Source: Planctomycetota bacterium | GTDB taxonomy: Bacteria; Planctomycetota; Planctomycetia; Pirellulales; UBA1268 | Assembly (NCBI GenBank): GCA_003670865.1 | Contig: QWQJ01000145.1 | Location: forward strand, 1 to 33,760 | Length of the DNA stretch: 33,760 bases | Direction: 5' to 3' | Notes under the pieces: model-generated | What the model saw: the letters and a program-made list of their open reading frames with translations, nothing else | The model's database searches: none | What the model was told of the DNA's origin: nothing | Position numbers and translations under genes: made by a program | Shown: positions 33,477 to 33,760 of the stretch, in pieces | Position numbering within the stretch: the stretch's first letter is position 1 | Layout: each line of letters starts with the position of its first letter

Positions 33477-33760
33477 ATGAAACCCTCTCAAAACGCTTTG
33501 GCTTCAAGATCGGCTCCCACGTTTCGCCTCTGGCTGATGATGGCACTGCAGTTCTTTATCTGGGGGGCGTGGCTGCCGCTCATCTTTGGCTATCTACCAA
33601 GTCTCGGATTCTCGCCGTGGCAGCAGTCGGCGATTTTGAATGCCTTTCCAATTGCTTCGATCATCGGCATGTTTTTTAGCAATCAGTTTGCCGATCGACG
33701 CTTCTCGGCCGAGCGGTTTTTAGCGTTCTCCCATTGTGTCGGTGGCTTGGCGATCATGGG
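33477..33760 (+). CDS. MFS transporter, nucleoside:H+ symporter-like (3' end outside window)
   Basis: From ATG 33477 the frame is open to the window end (94 codons): FRLWLMMALQFFIWGAWLPL, IFGYLPSLGFSPWQQSAILN, FPIASIIGMFFSNQFADRRF SAERFLAFSHCVGGLAIMG. The FFIWGAW motif, the following short helix pair and ADRFFSAER-like loop match the start of the nucleoside permease (NupG-like) branch of the major facilitator superfamily. No clear ribosome site. It lies 71 bases after the SDR gene, in the same direction. Confidence 0.75.
   Translation, partial: MKPSQNALASRSAPTFRLWLMMALQFFIWGAWLPLIFGYLPSLGFSPWQQSAILNAFPIASIIGMFFSNQFADRRFSAERFLAFSHCVGGLAIM

Overview
The window looks like chromosomal DNA of a planctomycete, probably a Pirellulales-type lineage. 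I infer this from several lineage habits seen together: pseudopilin-like genes of the DUF1559 / H-X9-DG type, a secreted protein with an FEPFERRLALTA (LEPR-XLL-like) N-terminal motif, a PEP-CTERM protein, ExbB/ExbD next to a protein with squalene-cyclase-type toroid repeats, a DUF4139 protein, and IS4/IS91-type transposase debris. No rRNA, tRNA or CRISPR array was seen.

Positions 1-8215 (minus strand) hold an apparent four-gene operon, read right to left: a 1079-residue exported TPR protein, ExbB/TolQ, ExbD/TolR, and a very large protein whose end lies beyond position 1. That last gene (1-3563, open throughout) combines a TolB-like PD40 propeller, a TonB/TolA-like membrane helix with an intramembrane His, a long Ala/Val-rich linker and an alpha-alpha toroid. 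The set resembles a re-wired Tol/TonB energy-transduction machine and is the most interesting system here.

Positions 8425-17415 are mostly intact: a spermidine-synthase-like protein, a DUF3050 protein, a MobA-like nucleotidyltransferase fused to a methyltransferase, a 1369-residue AsmA/TamB-like membrane protein, and a flavin monooxygenase convergent with it.

Positions 17420-21740 form a gene graveyard. Within about 4.3 kb there are remnants of a beta-propeller protein, an unidentified gene, a sialate O-acetylesterase, an IS4 transposase, an IS91 transposase, a Ca2+/H+ antiporter and a STAS-like gene. An intact nucleotidyltransferase and an MNT/HEPN pair (HEPN partner frameshifted) lie among them.

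Positions 21743-27999 (minus strand) carry bioF preceded by an EVE-domain gene, a DUF4139 protein and a secreted beta-helix protein. Positions 28306-33760 (plus strand) carry a DUF1559 gene broken by one stop codon, a second pseudopilin-like gene, a PEP-CTERM protein, an unusual sigma-70 factor in an apparent operon with an SDR protein lacking the catalytic Tyr, and the start of an MFS nucleoside-permease-like gene cut by the window end.
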